Positions 34,931 through 42,891 of a stretch of DNA of 64,000 nt are shown piece by piece (within the stretch, counting starts at the first letter, position 1; each line of letters opens with the position of its first letter). The notes below the pieces were generated by a model. That model was not told the DNA's origin. It ran no database searches and saw nothing but the letters and a program-made list of their open reading frames with translations. The translations under genes and the position numbers were made by a program. The DNA is from Clostridia bacterium (lineage in GTDB: Bacteria; Bacillota; Clostridia; Lachnospirales; Lachnospiraceae). The stretch spans positions 1 through 64,000 of the forward strand of contig CAJTIM010000010.1 in assembly GCA_910576325.1 (NCBI GenBank). Reading direction: 5' to 3'.

Positions 34931-35755
34931 ATGCCAAGCACAACCAAAACCATCCAGCAGTTAAACCTGGAGGACGATTTCCTTTTCGCAAAGGTAATGA
35001 GCGATCAGGAGGTCTACAGAAAAGTTTTAGAAAAGATACTGGGCGTTTCCATACGGGAAGTTTCCGTACCTGCCACACAGAAAACCATCAATATGCTCTA
35101 TGATGGAAAAGGCATCCGGCTTGATGTATACCTGAACGACGATGAGGGAACGGTATATAATGTGGAGATGGAGCGCGGAAAACATAAAAAGGCCATCCTT
35201 CCCAAGAGATCGAGGTATTATCAGGGAAACATCGACCTTGATATCATTTCTGCAGGAGAAGATTACAGGAAACTGAAAAAATCTTTCGTCATCTTCATCT
35301 GCACTTTCGATCCGTTTGGGGAACGGCGCCATTTATACACCTTTGAAAACCGGTGTGCGGAAAATCCCTCCCTTACACTGGGAGATGAAACCACCAAGAT
35401 TTTTCTGAACACAAAGGGCAATATGCACGATGTCGATCCTGAAATGCAGGAATTTCTTTCTTATGTGGAGAACACAACGGATGACTTTGCAGCGCAGGCC
35501 AGAAGCCCGCTCATAAAAGCAATCCACAAAAAGGTTACTGAGGTAAAAGAAAGTAAGGAAATGGAGGTCGAGTATATGACTTTATTGCAAAGAGACCGGG
35601 AAAATATTGAATTAGGGCGAGAAGAAGGCAGCATTTCTGCCACTAAAATTATTAAGCTCCATAATAAGGGGATGGACAATGAGAGCATCTCATCGTCCCT
35701 GCAGCTTGATCTTGAATATGTCAACTCTGTTATATCTAATTATGAAAATGATTAA
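34931..35755 (+). CDS. Rpn-family PD-(D/E)XK nuclease
   Basis: This 274-residue protein belongs to the Rpn (recombination-promoting nuclease, transposase-31-like) family. It has LEDDFLFAKVM at the start, then the nuclease core IRLDVYLND...VYNVEMER with the catalytic Asp and Glu. The C-terminal tail (RDRENIELGREEG and a short helix repeat) is typical. The ATG at 34931 is used because the -10 box overlaps the earlier possible start. Such proteins cut DNA and promote recombination; many are accessory genes. Confidence 0.85.
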   Translation: MPSTTKTIQQLNLEDDFLFAKVMSDQEVYRKVLEKILGVSIREVSVPATQKTINMLYDGKGIRLDVYLNDDEGTVYNVEMERGKHKKAILPKRSRYYQGNIDLDIISAGEDYRKLKKSFVIFICTFDPFGERRHLYTFENRCAENPSLTLGDETTKIFLNTKGNMHDVDPEMQEFLSYVENTTDDFAAQARSPLIKAIHKKVTEVKESKEMEVEYMTLLQRDRENIELGREEGSISATKIIKLHNKGMDNESISSSLQLDLEYVNSVISNYEND

Positions 35756-35774
35756 GATATAAGAGGTATGCAAA

Positions 35775-35951
35775 ATGACTTTATTGCAGAGAGACAGGGA
35801 AAATATCGAATTAGGACGCGAGAAAGGCAGCAACCAGATGGCTTCCTTAATCAAGATACTTCTTTCTGAAAACCGTACTGATGAGTTGAATCGTGCTTTA
35901 GAAGATCCGGATTTCAGGAACAAGCTTTTTGAGGAATATGACATTTTATAA
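35775..35951 (+). pseudogene. Tail fragment of a second Rpn-type gene
   Basis: The 58-residue frame starts MTLLQRDRENIELGRE, nearly identical to the tail of the upstream protein (DNA 35577-35632 versus 35775-35830). A different short helix follows. It lacks the nuclease core, so it is the end of a lost paralogue or a tail cassette. A third, shorter remnant of the same start lies at 36015-36058. Confidence 0.65.
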
Positions 35952-36090
35952 CAGCAGGCATATTAGCAGGGGAGGTATCCACTTTCCCTGATTTTCATAT
36001 GTCGGAGGATAAGTATATGATTTTATTACAGGTGGAACCGGGATTAGATCGTTCTTAGAAATCTGCTTCCCGGTTGCTATCCAAAAAATG

Positions 36091-36130
36091 ATACCGGAGA
36101 GACCCCAATACGTCTCCCCGGTATTTTTAT
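36091..36130. terminator. Terminator between Rpn remnants and the polymerase operon
   Basis: ATACCGGAGAGAC and GTCTCCCCGGTAT form a 13-base stem with one mismatch, followed by TTTTTA; it can serve both strands. Confidence 0.8.
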
Positions 36131-36438
36131 CGGAAATTGATCACCCAGCGGTTCTCTGACTGATAATAGATCAACCATGCCTTTACGCTCTGTCCATGAA
36201 ACACCAGCGTACAGTCGTATTCTATAGAGGGAAACCCTGCATATCTCTTCTTTTCCTGAGAATGCACTATAATTTCCCGGATTGTCTGTATTTCCCCATC
36301 TTCATCCTGTATTTTTAACATCAAGGGCATCACCTTTCCTGTACTGGTAAACCAGCACTGGCAGCCAATCCTCTTCTGCATCCCTCTGACACTGCCCGCG
36401 TCCGCTCCAGAAGAACTTGTACCGATTCCAAATGCCAT
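36127..36438 (-). CDS. Uncharacterised small protein in the polymerase operon
   Basis: The 103-residue protein starts at ATG 36438 with AAGGAGG upstream, 16 bases after the polymerase gene stop, so both are likely cotranscribed. It has beta-rich text (CWFTSTGKVMPLMLKIQDED; YDCTLVFHGQSVKAW). No family recognised; the context suggests a role linked to mutagenic repair. Confidence 0.65.
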   Translation of the reverse strand: MAFGIGTSSSGADAGSVRGMQKRIGCQCWFTSTGKVMPLMLKIQDEDGEIQTIREIIVHSQEKKRYAGFPSIEYDCTLVFHGQSVKAWLIYYQSENRWVINFR

Positions 36439-36454
36439 CTCCAGTTCCTCCTTT

Positions 36455-37717
36455 CTACTGAATCATTACCCGGTCATAATCTACAGACCGCTTTTCCCTT
36501 GACATTCCCCCACTCATATGGTCGATAGGCTGATCCAGAAACGTGGCACGCATAACTGCATCGATTCCAAAGCGTTTCCTTATCCCGTCCACAGTCTCAT
36601 CCATCTTGGAAAGCTTCTCATAATCAATCTCATCAAACAGATTCAACTGCCTGCCAAAACCTGCCTCACTTACCCTGCCTGTATGCACACCCAGATGCCG
36701 AATGGGGCTTCCATTCCACAATTCCCGTAACAGACTGCAGGCCGCCGTATAGATTTCTATTGTCAAATCTGTCGGATCTGGCAGCATCTTTTGGTGAGAC
36801 ACATAGGACAGATCCGAATACCGGATTCCTACAGATACCATGCCGGCCTGCACCCGGTCTGCACGCAGACGGTTTCCTACCGTTTCTGAAAGGGCAAGAA
36901 GCACCCTGTCTGCTGTCTCCACATCTGTTACATCATAAGGTGTCGTAGTGCTGTTCCCATATCCCTTATTGGCCGGGGGCTGCGCAAGCACCGGGGAAAG
37001 GTCGATCCCATTGGCAAATCCCCATATGATCTCTCCCTGTTTCTTCAGCATCTTCTTTAACCATACCGGATCTGCGTCTGCCAGTTCCCCAATCGTCCGG
37101 ATTCCCATGGATAGCAGTTTCGTGGCTGTGGCACGCCCTACAAAGAACAGATCCGATACAGGAAGCGGCCACATCTTTTCCTTTATTTCTTCCGGATACA
37201 GGGTATGCATCCGATCCGGTTTCTGAAAATCGGATGCCATCTTTGCAAGCAGCTTATTGGTGGATATCCCTATATTGACCGTAAATCCCAGTTTCTCACG
37301 GATCCGGTCTTTGATCTGAACTGCCGTCTGTTCCGGCGTTCCAAACAGATGACAGCTTGTACTCATATCTACAAATGCCTCATCAATACTGTACTGCTCC
37401 ACAACATCGGAATATTCCCGCAGGATCTCCATAAAGGCTGCGGAACACTGCTCGTACAGACCATAGTTGGGCGGCACCAACACCAGATTCGGGCATTTTT
37501 TCTTCGCCTCCGGAATGGACTCGCCTGTCTTGATCCCATAAACTTTAGCCGGAATGGATTTTGCCAGTATGATCCCATGCCGCAGGGTAATATCTCCCCC
37601 TACTGCAGAAGCAATCTCCCTCAGATCCAGTTTTCCACCCTTATGGGCCAGACGATAAACGGCCTCCCAGGAAAGGAAGGCCGAATTGACATCTATATGA
37701 AAAACAATGCTTTTCAA
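36455..37717 (-). CDS. Y-family DNA polymerase (UmuC/DinB/UvrX-like)
   Basis: The 420-residue protein has the Y-family motifs FHIDVNSAF and SIDEAFVD, with catalytic Asp and Glu, a helix-hairpin-helix region and little-finger domain, and a clamp-binding motif QLNLFD near the end. It copies damaged DNA with low fidelity. I use a TTG start at 37717, behind AGGAGG, instead of an upstream ATG at 37756. Its promoter carries two LexA-type boxes. Confidence 0.88.
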   Translation of the reverse strand: MKSIVFHIDVNSAFLSWEAVYRLAHKGGKLDLREIASAVGGDITLRHGIILAKSIPAKVYGIKTGESIPEAKKKCPNLVLVPPNYGLYEQCSAAFMEILREYSDVVEQYSIDEAFVDMSTSCHLFGTPEQTAVQIKDRIREKLGFTVNIGISTNKLLAKMASDFQKPDRMHTLYPEEIKEKMWPLPVSDLFFVGRATATKLLSMGIRTIGELADADPVWLKKMLKKQGEIIWGFANGIDLSPVLAQPPANKGYGNSTTTPYDVTDVETADRVLLALSETVGNRLRADRVQAGMVSVGIRYSDLSYVSHQKMLPDPTDLTIEIYTAACSLLRELWNGSPIRHLGVHTGRVSEAGFGRQLNLFDEIDYEKLSKMDETVDGIRKRFGIDAVMRATFLDQPIDHMSGGMSREKRSVDYDRVMIQ

Positions 37718-37771
37718 ACGTATGTTCACCTCCTGCAAATTTATTTTAGCAAACATACGTTCTTATTTCAA
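37716..37771 (-). promoter_or_regulatory. SOS-controlled promoter with two LexA boxes
   Basis: On the minus strand TTGAAA (37766-37771), 17 bases, TAAAAT (37743-37748). The spacer holds GAACGTATGTTT (37751-37762), which fits the Gram-positive LexA/DinR consensus. A second match, GAACATACGTTT (37716-37727), overlaps the start codon region. Both would block transcription until DNA damage. Confidence 0.8.
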
Positions 37772-37819
37772 GCGGTAATATCTGCTAATCAAACTACTCC
37801 TGTTCATCTGAAATACAGA

Positions 37820-38425
37820 TCAGAACAGGCTCAGCTGCTCATACTCCGTTTTCCGCTCCAGCAGACAAGGAGTTTTCTGCAGGAAGTCTTCTGTCTTAGC
37901 ATCACTGAACATCCATTCTGCGATCTCCTGCTGTTCCAGAATCAACGGCATCCGGTCATGTACAGGTTCCATGGAAGCATTTGCTGCCGTCGTAAGGATC
38001 ACAAAATGTTCTCCATCCTCATACCGCCTGCTAAGCCCCGCCATAAACAGAATAGCCCTGTCATTCCTGCAAAATGTATACTTCTCTTTTTTAGGGTTCC
38101 ATTCATAAAACCAGGACGCCGGGATCACGATACGCCTGTGAAGGATACTGTCCCGAAACATTGACTTTTCCAGAGCAGACTCGCACCTGGCATTAAAGAT
38201 CAGCTTTTTCCCTTCAAAACCGGGAAAACCCCAGTGCTGCCATCCGCAGCATATGGAACCATCTTTCCCGGACAATACTGGAGCATCTTTCCCTGGATGG
38301 ATATCTCCAGCCGCTATCCGGCTTACCGCCTGTATAGATTCCTGCCTTTTCCTTTCATCTATCTGCCGGACCAGCTTTTCAATCTCCCTGGCCGTATCAT
38401 CATCCACATAATATCTTCCGCACAT
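37820..38425 (-). CDS. SRAP-family protein (YedK/HMCES-like)
   Basis: The 201-residue protein has the SRAP signature: a catalytic Cys at position 2 (MCGRYYV), the Asn-Arg segment FNARCE, and the later HDRMPLIL. SRAP proteins form a covalent link to abasic sites in single-stranded DNA and protect them. The last residues EYEQLSLF look like a sliding-clamp-binding motif, which fits a role at the replication fork. It lies just upstream of the SOS-controlled polymerase. Confidence 0.9.
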   Translation of the reverse strand: MCGRYYVDDDTAREIEKLVRQIDERKRQESIQAVSRIAAGDIHPGKDAPVLSGKDGSICCGWQHWGFPGFEGKKLIFNARCESALEKSMFRDSILHRRIVIPASWFYEWNPKKEKYTFCRNDRAILFMAGLSRRYEDGEHFVILTTAANASMEPVHDRMPLILEQQEIAEWMFSDAKTEDFLQKTPCLLERKTEYEQLSLF

Positions 38426-38613
38426 AAAATCTCCCTTGAATTATTTTCTTTATCTTACTACTTATTCTGCCCTGTCTCAAGCAGGCAGATACCTATAAGT
38501 ATGTTTACATTTCCTTCCGCTTCAGAGTTGAGTTCGTATTGAAAATAGATTATAATTGCAGGCACAAGTCGGAATTTACCAAACAGATAGTTTGTTTTGG
38601 AGGTAACCTTTTT

Positions 38614-39111
38614 ATGTTCCAAAAAGCAATAATAATTGGTTGTCCGGGTGCAGGAAAAAGCACATTTGCGAGAATGCTGAGTGAGAAAACTCACTTGCCT
38701 TTGTATTATCTTGATATGTTATGGCACAAGCCTGACAGGACAACTGTTGACAGAAATATATTTGATGAGAAATTAAAAGAAATTGTTTTAAATGACAAAT
38801 GGATTATTGATGGAAATTACGGAAGAACGCTTGAAATGCGTATTCAATCGTGTGAAACTATATTTTTACTGGATTTTCCGGTAGAGGAATGTTTAGCTGG
38901 TGCAGAATCACGCATAGGCAAACAACGTGTAGATATGCCATGGATAGAGACAGAATTTGATGAAGAATTTAGACAATGGATTATTGATTTCCCTAAAAAT
39001 GAATTGCCAATCGTATATGAATTGCTTGATAGATACAAAAGCGAAAAAAGTATTTATGTCTTTCGCTCAAGAACTGATATAGATGATTATTTATTAAAAA
39101 TGTTTAGTTGA
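38614..39111 (+). CDS. FlaR-like P-loop nucleotide kinase
   Basis: This 165-residue protein has a P-loop GCPGAGKST at residues 8-16 and the general layout of DNA topology modulation protein FlaR/adenylate-kinase-like ATPases (IIDGNYGRTLEMRI; FLLDFPVEECL). The reaction is not established for the family. GGAGGT precedes ATG 38614. It is more AT-rich than its left-hand neighbours, as are the next two genes, so the three may be separately acquired cargo. Confidence 0.75.
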   Translation: MFQKAIIIGCPGAGKSTFARMLSEKTHLPLYYLDMLWHKPDRTTVDRNIFDEKLKEIVLNDKWIIDGNYGRTLEMRIQSCETIFLLDFPVEECLAGAESRIGKQRVDMPWIETEFDEEFRQWIIDFPKNELPIVYELLDRYKSEKSIYVFRSRTDIDDYLLKMFS

Positions 39112-39146
39112 AAATTCTAGTTTTTTGGAAAGTTACAGAGAGTGAA

Positions 39147-39176
39147 AAATCGGTATTTGTCGAGTTCTACCGATTT
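39147..39176 (+). terminator. Hairpin after the FlaR-like gene
   Basis: AAATCGGTA and TACCGATTT form a nine-base stem; the T-run is weak. Confidence 0.5.
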
Positions 39177-39338
39177 ATGAAAATCTGTTCAAAATTAAAA
39201 ATACTTAAAGTATGTAGCGAACTTTATACCAGAAATGGCATAGAGTTCTTTTTTTAAAAAAGGGGGTTGAAGTATAAATTTAACTTTGTAAAATGAAGAT
39301 ATCGGGCGCTCGATGAGAAAATATTAGGAGGTTTCAAA

Positions 39339-39815
39339 ATGAACGATATGACAGTATTTTCCATCGGAAAGATTGTAAATGAAGAAGAAACTGTAAAAGT
39401 AGTTGTTGAGCAAAAGTATGCAGAAGGATTAAAAGGGCTTGAGGGATACAGTCATGTGCAGATTCTCTGGTGGATGGATGGTTGCGACAATGCATCTGAT
39501 AGGGGAACATTGGTAGAAGAAAAACCATACAGGAAAGGCCCGGATGAAATCGGAGTATTTGCATTAAGATCCCCTGAAAGACCAAATCCGATTGCAGTAT
39601 CAAATGTAAATATAGCATATGTTGATGTAGAATCGGGAACAGTTGGACTGTATTATATTGATGCATTTGACGGAAGTAAGGTAATTGATATAAAACCATA
39701 TACTCCAAGCATAGACAGAATTGAACATCCTGTTACCCCTAACTGGTGTGCACATTGGCCAAAGTCTTATGAGGAAAGCATTGATTTTGATTGGAAATCA
39801 GAATTTAATTTTTAG
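39339..39815 (+). CDS. TrmO/TsaA-like tRNA methyltransferase
   Basis: The 158-residue protein matches the TsaA/TrmO family (VFSIGKI at the start, FALRSPERPNPIAVS in the core, DAFDGSKVIDIKPY near the end). TrmO uses S-adenosylmethionine to methylate the N6 of t6A37 in tRNA-Thr. AGGAGG lies before the ATG. It is AT-rich and sits with an acetyltransferase gene 11 bases downstream. Confidence 0.85.
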   Translation: MNDMTVFSIGKIVNEEETVKVVVEQKYAEGLKGLEGYSHVQILWWMDGCDNASDRGTLVEEKPYRKGPDEIGVFALRSPERPNPIAVSNVNIAYVDVESGTVGLYYIDAFDGSKVIDIKPYTPSIDRIEHPVTPNWCAHWPKSYEESIDFDWKSEFNF

Positions 39816-39826
39816 AGGAAAATGTC

Positions 39827-40372
39827 ATGGCACTTGCAGATTATATTTATAATAAGCCAACTATTGAAACGGATAGAATAGTGATTAGACCTATGATAAT
39901 AGAAGATGTCACAGATTTAAAAGAATGGATGCCGGATAAATCAATTTATACTTACTGGGGCAAAGACCCCAGTAAGACTGAAAGGAATCCGGAGTTGCTT
40001 TTTGAAAAGGAAAAAAAGCCTACAAAAAGTTTTCATCTGGGAATATCAGTTAAAGATTTAGATAAAGTAATAGGCGATCTATGGGTATATCTTATAGAGA
40101 ATGATCGAATGGCATCTGTTGCGATACGTATTTCAAAAAAATATCACGGAAAAGGTTATGGAACAGAAGCTTTATCGGCTATGGTTAGTTTTTGCTTTGA
40201 AAAGACTGAACTTAAGCGATTATGGGCAGAAGTTGATGTTCGTAATGTGGCTTCACAAAGAATATTAGAAAAGAGTGGTTTCACAAGAGAAGGACTTATC
40301 AGACAGGGGAAAATGGCTAATATATGGTGTGATTATTATGTTTATGGCATCCTCGATTCTGATTTGTCTTAA
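39827..40372 (+). CDS. GNAT-family N-acetyltransferase (RimJ-like)
   Basis: This 181-residue protein shows the GNAT acetyl-CoA site KYHGKGYGTEAL and the following RNVASQRILEKSGF, as in RimJ/RimL proteins. It would transfer an acetyl group from acetyl-CoA to an amine; the substrate is unknown. It is probably cotranscribed with the TrmO-like gene. Confidence 0.88.
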   Translation: MALADYIYNKPTIETDRIVIRPMIIEDVTDLKEWMPDKSIYTYWGKDPSKTERNPELLFEKEKKPTKSFHLGISVKDLDKVIGDLWVYLIENDRMASVAIRISKKYHGKGYGTEALSAMVSFCFEKTELKRLWAEVDVRNVASQRILEKSGFTREGLIRQGKMANIWCDYYVYGILDSDLS

Positions 40373-40443
40373 TGTACAAAATGGTATAAAGAGCTCGCCA
40401 GATTCCAGTTTATTAAAAATCCGAATCTTCTCTGGCTCCAATA

Positions 40444-40579
40444 CGTTTGTGGAAGGATTTGAACCTTCGGTGCGTTACCGCACACCACCTTAACAGGTCG
40501 CAGGATGTCCAGGGGACATCCGCTTTGCGACGACCGGAGTGGAACGGAGAGGCACCATAAACCTCTCGGACACGCAAAC
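40444..40579 (-). tRNA. tRNA-Ser-like gene interrupted by a palindromic insert
   Basis: The ends form a tRNA: acceptor GTTTGCG (5', 40573-40579) with CACAAAC (3', 40445-40451), the T-arm GAAGGTTCAAATCCTTC, a long variable arm around TGCGGTAACGCA and a Ser-like D-arm start TGTCCGAGAGG. Between D-arm and the loop CTGTTAA lie about 50 extra bases, which are the palindromic element at 40496-40553. Removing it nearly restores a CCACC/GGTGG anticodon stem. The gene is either broken or carries an unusual intron; the anticodon is unclear. Confidence 0.5.
40496..40553 (+). repeat. Palindromic element, copy 1, inside the Ser-like tRNA
   Basis: About 58 bases built on GGATGTCC...GGACATCC within a longer GTCGCA...TGCGAC stem, then CGACCGGAGTGGAACGGAG. 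A second, inverted copy lies at 40690-40745. Confidence 0.7.
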
Positions 40580-40585
40580 GTAAAG

Positions 40586-40668
40586 TGGATGGGGCAGGAC
40601 TCGAACCTGCGGTGTTTCTGTGTGACGGATTTACAGTCCGCTGCCCTCGCCGCTAGGCATACCCATCC
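40586..40668 (-). tRNA. tRNA-Tyr (GTA)
   Basis: An 83-base gene with acceptor GGATGGG/CCCATCC, anticodon loop CTGTAAA (GTA), a long variable arm and T-arm GCAGGTTCGAGTCCTGC. Confidence 0.95.
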
Positions 40669-40689
40669 GTGGGGTGACCAGGGGGAATC

Positions 40690-40745
40690 GGTCTCCGCTC
40701 CGCTTCGGTCGGCGCAGAGCAGATGTCCCCCGGACATCTTGCGCC
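40690..40745 (-). repeat. Palindromic element, copy 2, between tRNA genes
   Basis: Inverted relative to copy 1 and about 80 percent alike by eye, with changes in paired positions of the stem (for example GTCGCA to GGCGCA), so the fold is kept. It stands alone between tRNA-Tyr and tRNA-Glu. Confidence 0.7.
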
Positions 40746-40796
40746 CCCGTGAGCAGAGCCACAATCTGCCGGACTGCCACTGTCCTATGGCCACAG

Positions 40797-40869
40797 CAGC
40801 TCCTGCGGGACTTGAACCCGACATCTTCGGCTTGAGAGGCCGGCGTCCTAACCTTTAGACTAAGGAGCC
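40797..40869 (-). tRNA. tRNA-Glu (CTC)
   Basis: A 73-base gene with acceptor GGCTCCT/AGGAGCT, D-arm GTCTAAAGGTTAGGAC, anticodon loop CTCTCAA (CTC) and T-arm CGGGTTCAAGTCCCG. Confidence 0.9.
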
Positions 40870-40873
40870 ATGA

Positions 40874-40946
40874 TGATCCCCATGGGACTTGAACCCGATA
40901 CCTCCGGCTTGAAAGGCCGGTGTCCTGACCTTTAGACCAGGGGACT
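40874..40946 (-). tRNA. tRNA-Glu (TTC)
   Basis: A 73-base gene with D-arm GTCTAAAGGTCAGGAC, anticodon loop CTTTCAA (TTC) and a T-arm with only three clear pairs. The outer acceptor pairs are weak, so it may be less stable than the neighbouring tRNA. Confidence 0.85.
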
Positions 40947-41005
40947 CTACTGCAGGCATTTTCCAGCCTGCTGTTATCTTATTGTTTCTCTTTCTTATCT
41001 TCCAT

Positions 41006-41260
41006 TCATGCGCTGATCTGTATCTGCGCCGCTGTATCCGTAACCAGAATATCATCCAGGCGTACCTGCAGAACCGTTGCAAGCACCACCAGATTGTCTA
41101 TGGTCGGCAGTGCAACACCCTGTTGCCACTTGTAGATGGCCTGCGGAGTGGCAAAGCCGAAAACATCCTGCAGATCCCTTACCGATAGCCCTGCCTGCTT
41201 TCGCAGCCTTGCTATGTTCTGCCCCGTCCTTACCATATCTATAACCGGCAGATTCACCAT
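41006..41260 (-). CDS. XRE-family HTH regulator within the tRNA array
   Basis: The 84-residue protein is a Cro/C1 HTH (LRKQAGLSVRDLQDVFGF, then AIYKWQQGVALPTIDNL). ATG 41260 is preceded by AGGAGG; the longer frame would start with a GTG inside that site. It lies between tRNA-Lys and tRNA-Glu. Confidence 0.85.
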   Translation of the reverse strand: MVNLPVIDMVRTGQNIARLRKQAGLSVRDLQDVFGFATPQAIYKWQQGVALPTIDNLVVLATVLQVRLDDILVTDTAAQIQISA

Positions 41261-41303
41261 GATCCTCACCTCCTGCTATTTGAAATCAATATCCAGGCGG
41301 CAA

Positions 41304-41376
41304 TGCCCCATATGGGACTCGAACCCATGGCCACTCGATTAAAAGTCGAGTGCTCTCCCAACTGAGCTAATGGAGC
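41304..41376 (-). tRNA. tRNA-Lys (TTT)
   Basis: A 73-base gene with acceptor GCTCCAT/ATGGGGC, D-arm GCTCAGTTGGGAGAGC, anticodon loop CTTTTAA (TTT) and T-arm ATGGGTTCGAGTCCCAT. Confidence 0.95.
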
Positions 41377-41467
41377 ATAAAAATACCGCCTACCTCATAC
41401 AAGATAAGCGGTACATAGATCCATGTTCTGTTTCCGGCAGGTTCCTTATAATCCTGCTTTCCGGACG

Positions 41468-41611
41468 TCACACAGTTTTTCGCCTTTTCCTTATCTTACA
41501 TGAGCGCATCTTAACCAGACTCTGCTCTTTTTCTTTACTGAACAGTGCCTCATAATGTTCGCTATGCAGATAATATGCGAAGCCATTCGCAGCGAAATTA
41601 ACTGTTGCCAT
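41468..41611 (-). CDS. 47-residue basic protein
   Basis: The frame reads MATVNFAANGFAYYLHSEHY... and ends with a basic tail (KIRKRRKTV). GAAAGGAAA lies before ATG 41611. It is too short for a firm call, but start, ribosome site and codon use look genuine. Confidence 0.5.
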   Translation of the reverse strand: MATVNFAANGFAYYLHSEHYEALFSKEKEQSLVKMRSCKIRKRRKTV

Positions 41612-41728
41612 GATTGTTTCCTTTCTGGACTCATCCGGTCCGCTTTGTTCTTAACTGTAATCACTATAACACCAATTTCCGGATTTGTCATTATACCGGT
41701 AATATAATTTTACAGATACCTTCCATCC

Positions 41729-41962
41729 TTATCCCGGCCTTACCTCCAGGCCATCCAGCTGAAGTCCCGGCAGGCCGACCAGATACCATTTTCCATCCAT
41801 GCCCATCTCCACACGGGCAGGAACCCATACACCATTCAGACAAAATTCAAAGACCTCCCCACAGTGGATTCCTCCATAATCCCGGCTGTCACTGTCCTCA
41901 TCCGTGTAATGGAAATTGTACCTGCCGCTTTCCCTGTCATAAAATAATGTTCCCTGCTTCAT
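41729..41962 (-). CDS. DUF5348-like small protein
   Basis: The 77-residue protein shows the pattern YGGIHCGEVFEFCLNGVWVP and KWYLVGLPG common to DUF5348 proteins, which are frequent on Clostridia mobile elements and of unknown function. AAGGAGG precedes the ATG. Confidence 0.8.
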   Translation of the reverse strand: MKQGTLFYDRESGRYNFHYTDEDSDSRDYGGIHCGEVFEFCLNGVWVPARVEMGMDGKWYLVGLPGLQLDGLEVRPG

Positions 41963-42058
41963 AAACGTCCTCCTTGTTAAATATGTTTCTACATAATAAA
42001 GAGTCCCTTTCTCCTATTTTCTTGAATTTTTTTATAAATTCTTTTACTAAATCTCTTT

Positions 42059-42691
42059 TCATGGCTCTTCCCCCTCTGCATCTTCCTCCAACTCATATTT
42101 CTTTGCCAGCCGGTAGAAGCTGTCCTTCTTAAGCCCGGTCAGCATCATTGCCTCCTTTGCCGAGATCACGCCGCTTTTCCATCTCCCGTAGCAGTCCTCC
42201 CAGTTATTCGGGTACTCTACCCTCGGCCTGCCCAGGTGCTTCCCGCCCGCCTTTGCCACCTCGATGCCCTGGCGCTGCAGCTCATGGCGCTCCGTCCAGT
42301 CCTCATCCGCCACATATGCGAATACCGCCAGCACCACATCCGTGATCAGCTGTCCTACCAGTTCCTTCGATTGGGTGGTATCCAGTATAGGCATGGAAGT
42401 CACTTTGATGTCAGCGCCAATCTCCTTTGTGATGTGGAACCACTCCTTATAGATCTCGCCGTAGTTCCTTCCGAACCGCTTCAGCTCCGTCACCACCAGC
42501 AGGTCCCCTTCCCGCAGGATGTTGTCAACCAGGGAGCGGTATACAGGGCGCTCAAACTGTCTCCCCGATTCTTTCTCTACATAGATGTCGCGCTCGTCAA
42601 TATCCTCCTCGTCCCGCAGGATGTGGATCTGCCGCTCCGGGTTCTGCTCACGGGTGGATACGCGCACATATCCGAACTTCTTTGTTGCCAT
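42059..42691 (-). CDS. Serine recombinase (resolvase/invertase type)
   Basis: The 210-residue protein has the N-terminal catalytic domain (FGYVRVSTREQNPERQ with the nucleophilic Ser; ELKRFGRNYGEI with the active-site Arg) and a short C-terminal HTH (SAKEAMMLTGLKKDSFYRLAKK). The size is that of resolvases and invertases. Repeats at 42718-42840, just upstream, look like its recombination site. It may resolve dimers of the element or flip DNA. GGAAGGAGG precedes the ATG. Confidence 0.9.
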   Translation of the reverse strand: MATKKFGYVRVSTREQNPERQIHILRDEEDIDERDIYVEKESGRQFERPVYRSLVDNILREGDLLVVTELKRFGRNYGEIYKEWFHITKEIGADIKVTSMPILDTTQSKELVGQLITDVVLAVFAYVADEDWTERHELQRQGIEVAKAGGKHLGRPRVEYPNNWEDCYGRWKSGVISAKEAMMLTGLKKDSFYRLAKKYELEEDAEGEEP

Positions 42692-42717
42692 GACAGCCCT
42701 CCTTCCATAAAAATCCG

Positions 42718-42840
42718 TGTCGCAAAAGGTATTTAATATTCCTGCGATATCGCAATATCCAAAACAGACCTTTTGCGATAGAAAAACAGGGGCATATACC
42801 TGCCAGAATAACTATCTCCAATGGTATACCTTTTGCGACA
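42718..42840. promoter_or_regulatory. Probable res-type recombination site
   Basis: TGTCGCAAAAGGTAT (42718-42732) and its perfect inverse ATACCTTTTGCGACA (42826-42840) flank a third related copy, GACCTTTTGCGATA (42767-42780), and a TGCGATATCGCA palindrome (42743-42754). Placement beside the recombinase gene fits a multi-site res region that also controls its transcription. Confidence 0.7.
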
Positions 42841-42891
42841 CATCATTCTATACGCAGGGGATGCCGAAATAGCAACAATCCCCTGCCATTT

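Noticed and set aside
37205-38164. A 319-codon plus-strand frame
   Set aside because: It lies antisense to the polymerase and SRAP genes, which have clear motifs and ribosome sites; it has no protein-like pattern.
40369-40858. Overlapping frames on both strands
   Set aside because: They run across tRNA genes and palindromic repeats.
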